Source: Siphonodentalium dalli
Taxonomy: Eukaryota > Mollusca > Scaphopoda > Gadilida > Siphonodentaliidae
Assembly: GCA_032622095.1 (NCBI GenBank)
Contig: CP136061.1
Location: 51,597,762 to 51,661,761 of the forward strand
Length of the DNA: 64,000 nucleotides
Direction of reading: 5' to 3'
The position numbers and the translations under genes were made by a program. The notes beneath the pieces were generated by a model. It made no database searches. It had not been told where the DNA came from and saw only the letters and a program-made list of their open reading frames with translations. This document shows positions 60,690 to 64,000 of this stretch, piece by piece. How positions within the stretch are numbered: position 1 is the stretch's first letter; each line of letters opens with the position of its first letter.

Positions 60690-61020
60690 TATGTACACAA
60701 AAGTCCATGGGTGTGTTATTATCGAAAGTTTATCAGACGAGTGCAATTTCGTAAGGATAGGACAGTCAGTAAAATACCCTACGTGGTGTCCTTACGTGAT
60801 CGCACGTCATAGCGTTTTGGCCAGTAACACGTGTGTGCTGTTGTGATTACCACACGCTCTGCACACATCTCTAACTGACCACTTGTCTCTTCATCTCTAC
60901 AAGACGGGTGTTGGCTAACACAGTTCCTTCAGCTGATTCGCAAAATTTCAACTTGAACCTCATCGATTTAACCAAAAACACTGGACATTTTAAGCAGTGT
61001 AGTGATATAAAATCACATCA
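60690..61020 (+). pseudogene. degenerate paralogue of the small secreted-protein gene
   Basis: Words along the gene recur in order: GAAATATGTACACAAAAG, TATCAGACGAGTGCAAT, TAAGGATAGGACAG, then TCTAACTGACCAC, ACGGGTGTTGGC and the 3' flank (TTCAACTTGAACCTCATCGA, ACATTTTAAGCAGTGTAGTG). The frame from the equivalent ATG stops after about 13 codons and the cysteine pattern is lost. Confidence 0.5.
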
Positions 61021-61093
61021 CAAATGCATACCATCTAAAGTAGTCAAGACTGAACTAAATTACTCAGAAATAAACACATGTTAATACTTTATA

Positions 61094-61852
61094 CACCCGT
61101 CACTAAGGCCGGGGTGGGTGGCTCGTGCACGTTTTTGCTCAAAAAGTGGGTACTTGGCTTACTCACGAGGACCCCCCCCCCCCCCCGTGCAAACATTCAG
61201 TTAGCCTTCGGGTGCTAGCCTACATTCATATTTTATACCAATACCATGTTTTGTACTGAATACAGATATAAATAATGGGTTTTATTTATATTATTGAGAA
61301 GATAAAATCACATGATAATAACCAGAACAGTGATAGACATATACATTTAGGATCAATGGGCAAGTTTGAATAAGGTTGTACAGTTTTGGATTTATAGGGT
61401 TGTATGATGAGTTAACAAGATAATTATGTTACACTAATGCTTATTATTCAAGCTACTAGTAAGTCTTATAAAAACAAAACAGTGAGATACAGGTGAACAG
61501 TAAGTACACATCCTTTGACTTTATTAATTTGATGCCTCTGATTGATCCAACAACTAAGAACAGAATAATATGTGTATCATTCACAACAAAATTATCACAA
61601 GTTTGTACTATTATTCATCTTTATGTTTTTTAAATAAAATCAACTGGAAAAAATAATAAAAGCACAGATATGCTTGAGTGCTTGAAGTTGAGTATCTTCT
61701 CCTATTCTACAGGATAGAAAGATGTGAGTGTATTCACCTTCCAAATGCTCAAAAATGAGGGTGGGCTTATCTACGAGGACCACCCCATGTTTTATTTAGG
61801 GTTAAAAACCCCATACTGTGCTCATCTTCGAGCGTGGTCTTACTGACGGGTG
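61094..61852. mobile_element. 759-bp TA-flanked inverted-repeat element
   Basis: The ends CACCCGTCACTAAGGCC and the reverse complement CACCCGTCAGTAAGACC are flanked by TA (61092-61093, 61853-61854). Subterminal CACGAGGACC/TACGAGGACCACCCC words mirror each other. It contains a 17-base poly-C run near 61170. Ends are of the same TA|CACCC kind as at 9413-10987. No transposase. Confidence 0.65.
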
Positions 61853-61854
61853 TA

Positions 61855-62580
61855 TATAGTATGTGTGCTAAACTAGAGTTTGGTGGGGCTAAAATAGGTT
61901 TGGCAGAGAGGCCCAATTACAATCAGCTTGGCCTATTGGTATTTTTGGCTCAACTCTGTCCCATGGAACAAGTATGGCAAGAATAGCAATAATACTACCG
62001 AGTATCTCATTCTAATAACAATATACCCCATTGTGATATCTGGCTTGTTGGTGGTTTTGGAATTAGTTTAAAATATTGCGATATTATTGTTTGAACCAAT
62101 ATTTTATTAATCAGAAGGCAATCACATCATCTAGGAGTCTTTGCGTCATCTTTGATTACACTTTCTATAAGACATAAACCTTTGAAGTGTAAATTACATG
62201 GCGTTTTCCAAACGTTATACAACAAAATTTATTCTCTTCGGAATTGAAGGAGTGTATGTTTTCTTTAGAAAAAAGTGAATAAATAGCCTGTGTATTTATA
62301 AGATGTTTTGCACTGGTGAAAAGAAATATGCATCAGCTTCCTGAGGCCCGTTCCAAACGACGGATTTTTGTCGACTCGAATCTAATTGTATTAAATCCGT
62401 CGGTGATGCGTCTGTGGTCGATTTTGTTACAGACGGACGCATCTTTGTCGCGTCGAATCTAATACATCGTTAGATTTATTTAAAGGTGGATTCCCGGTTA
62501 CCGTCAAAAATGGTCACGCGTAGATATAGAGGCCTATATATACCGGTATATGTTATACATATATATACTAAAATACAGTA
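61855..62580. other. no gene seen
   Basis: AT-rich sequence. Words with GACGGAT/ATCCGTC and GTCGACTCGAATCTAAT/GTCGCGTCGAATCTAAT recur between 62360 and 62470, a short local repeat. Confidence 0.4.
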
Positions 62581-62625
62581 TAAATTATGTATATATATAT
62601 ATATATAAATATATATATATATGCG
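62581..62625. repeat. (TA)n microsatellite
   Basis: TATATATATATATATATA runs broken by single A insertions. Confidence 0.9.
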
Positions 62626-62699
62626 CGACTGCAGCGCGAATATATGTGCTCATATATACAGGGACGTGGCTAGAGGGTCTCCGTTGGGGGTGTCCACCT

Positions 62700-62800
62700 T
62701 GGGAAATTCCAACTACACCCCCCCCCCTCGAATAAGATTCGGACCAAACACAAGTTTTGCATAATTTCCATTTACACCCCCCCCCCCCCTTACACCTCAG
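62700..62800. repeat. poly-C tracts
   Basis: Runs of 10-14 C after ACACC at about 62717 and 62777. Similar runs occur near 61170, 63465 and 63725. Confidence 0.85.
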
Positions 62801-62939
62801 TGCTCGCAGGCCTAATATCCTATATATTCATAAACCATGGTTCTAAATTCCCGGTATGAGAACATTCAGATATTTAAAAAAATTGCATAAATCCTAACAG
62901 CTAGTGGTCTAACTCCAGACAAATGCACACGGCTACGGG

Positions 62940-63670
62940 CAAGAGACCAGGGCACATCGGGCTGACCATGGTTGAAAATCGCAAATTCTATAGTATCTAG
63001 ACTGGCCTCAACTGAAGTTTTCCTATAGTGTTGGAAATTAAACCTAATACTCCCCCTAAGGTTGGAAAATTCTCCAACTGATGACCATGTCAGTCCACAA
63101 GTTTGACCAAATGTAGTAAAATATTGTTTTGTTAAACTAATTAGCAGTTTTTTATTGGCCACGGGAACAATGACACACCGGGCCGACCATGGTTCGGCCC
63201 GGTGTGCTAAAATTTGAAATCTGAACAAGAAAATCGCAAAATCTTACCATCTAGACTAGCATCAAGCCTTCCTAGAGTTGGAAATTTCAAACCTGACATC
63301 CCCACTTAGGTTGGAAAATTTCCAACTGATGACAATTCCAATGACAATGCTGACCAAATGTATGACAATATTGTTTTCTTAAATTATCTAGCAGTTTTTG
63401 ACTGGCCACGGGGGAGGGACCAGGACACAAGCTTTCCAAGTGTTGGAAGTTTCCAACCTGTCACCCCCCCCCCCCTAAGGTTGGAAAATTTCCAACTGAT
63501 GACAACTTCATTCCCAAATTTTGACCAAAAATAGGAAAATATGCAAATACTGGTCCAAAAACAATTAATTCCCCCAATAAATTGTTTGAAAATCAAACTA
63601 CAAGAACATTTTCAACCTGTTGGTGTGAAATTTCCAACTAATGTTTTGGCAGGTATGAAATTTCCAACTG
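62940..63670. repeat. ~225-240-bp tandem repeat, three units
   Basis: Units share GGTTGGAAAATTNTCCAACT, GACCAAATGTANNANAATAT, TAGCAGTTTTTNATTGGCCA and CGGGNNGACCATGG. They start near 62950, 63175 and 63410. The third unit is diverged and holds a poly-C run. Each unit carries GGTTGGAAATTTCCAACC-type palindromes. Confidence 0.75.
63174..63206. other. GC-rich palindrome
   Basis: CACACCGGGCCGA and TCGGCCCGGTGTG flank CCATGG with a single unpaired T. It forms a strong hairpin or cruciform inside the tandem repeat. Confidence 0.8.
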
Positions 63671-63887
63671 TTGAAAATTTTGACCAAAGTTTGGGGGTGG
63701 GGGTGGTGAGACACCTCACAACCCCCCCCCCCTGTCGCCACGTTTCTGCATGTATATGAGGATGTATATAGTACATACATATATATAATATTCTATAATA
63801 GGCGCTACAAATAAATATTATATCGTGCAACAAATTGCCATCTATGTGTATACCATGCATGTAATTACCGGTATACAAGAATTATTA

Positions 63888-64000
63888 TAAATCCGAGACT
63901 ACCACCCTACTCCTTATAATAAGGAATACCGGAATATATTAATTATTATAAATCATAGGCTACCACCCTGTATCGTTTATAATAAGGAATATCGGTATAT
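63888..64000. repeat. ~67-bp tandem repeat at the window edge
   Basis: Two units of TTATAAATCNNAGNCTACCA...TTATAATAAGGAATANCGG occur at about 63888-63940 and 63947-64000 and continue beyond the window. Confidence 0.7.

Noticed and set aside
1-64000. tRNA, rRNA, LTR retrotransposon or LINE reverse-transcriptase signals
   Set aside because: No rRNA-like blocks or tRNA cloverleaf words were recognised, and no translated frame shows reverse-transcriptase, integrase or gag motifs.

Overview
The window is a gene-poor, AT-rich stretch of an animal genome, most likely a marine invertebrate and perhaps a mollusc. That assignment is an inference from a chitin-binding type-2 (peritrophin/CBM14) exon with animal splice sites, Helitrons ending in CTAG, and a very high density of DNA transposons and palindromic MITEs. 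No complete multi-exon gene, rRNA, tRNA, CRISPR array or bacterial-type operon is visible. Real coding sequence is limited to isolated exons and two short intron-less candidates. Most long open frames are shadows inside repeats.

Layout. 0-2.6 kb: the N-terminal half of a SAM-domain exon on the minus strand, next to an inverted-repeat element. 2.6-5.05 kb: a minus-strand non-autonomous Helitron. 5.5 kb: a small candidate secreted protein. 8.2-9.2 kb: one clear and one probable chitin-binding exon. 9.4-11 kb: a TA-flanked inverted-repeat element with an inner one. 12-14.7 kb: three nearly perfect 165-bp hairpins, a 510-bp duplication and a 612-bp Helitron. 15.5-16.9 kb: three tandem 485-bp units. 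20.7-25.3 kb: a piggyBac-like element keeping 13 codons of its presumed transposase, interrupted by a tandem 1353-bp array. 25.5-26.7 kb: a hairpin MITE interrupted by a GC-rich inverted-repeat element with a visible 6-bp target duplication. 27.1-34.4 kb: a CACTA-like element inside which a second CACTA-like element is nested, both with TAT target duplications and both carrying small gene-like fragments. 34.8-38 kb: an element with inverted arms of over 500 bp around a minisatellite.

39.25-39.7 kb: the transmembrane exon and possible tail exon of a type I membrane protein. Directly after it, 39.76-58.8 kb is a 19-kb composite inserted in a TTA microsatellite. It has arrays of 1.25-1.3-kb units, segmental duplications, and an end like a Helitron 3' terminus. 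A 3073-bp Helitron sits in one segmental copy, while the sister copy keeps the exact empty site. 59.3-61.9 kb: a MITE, a small cysteine-rich secreted-protein candidate with decayed tandem relatives, and a TA-flanked element. 62-64 kb: poly-C tracts and tandem repeats.

The genes do not form a pathway. The coherent story is transposon nesting: several insertions can be proven from target duplications or from uninterrupted sister copies inside the window.
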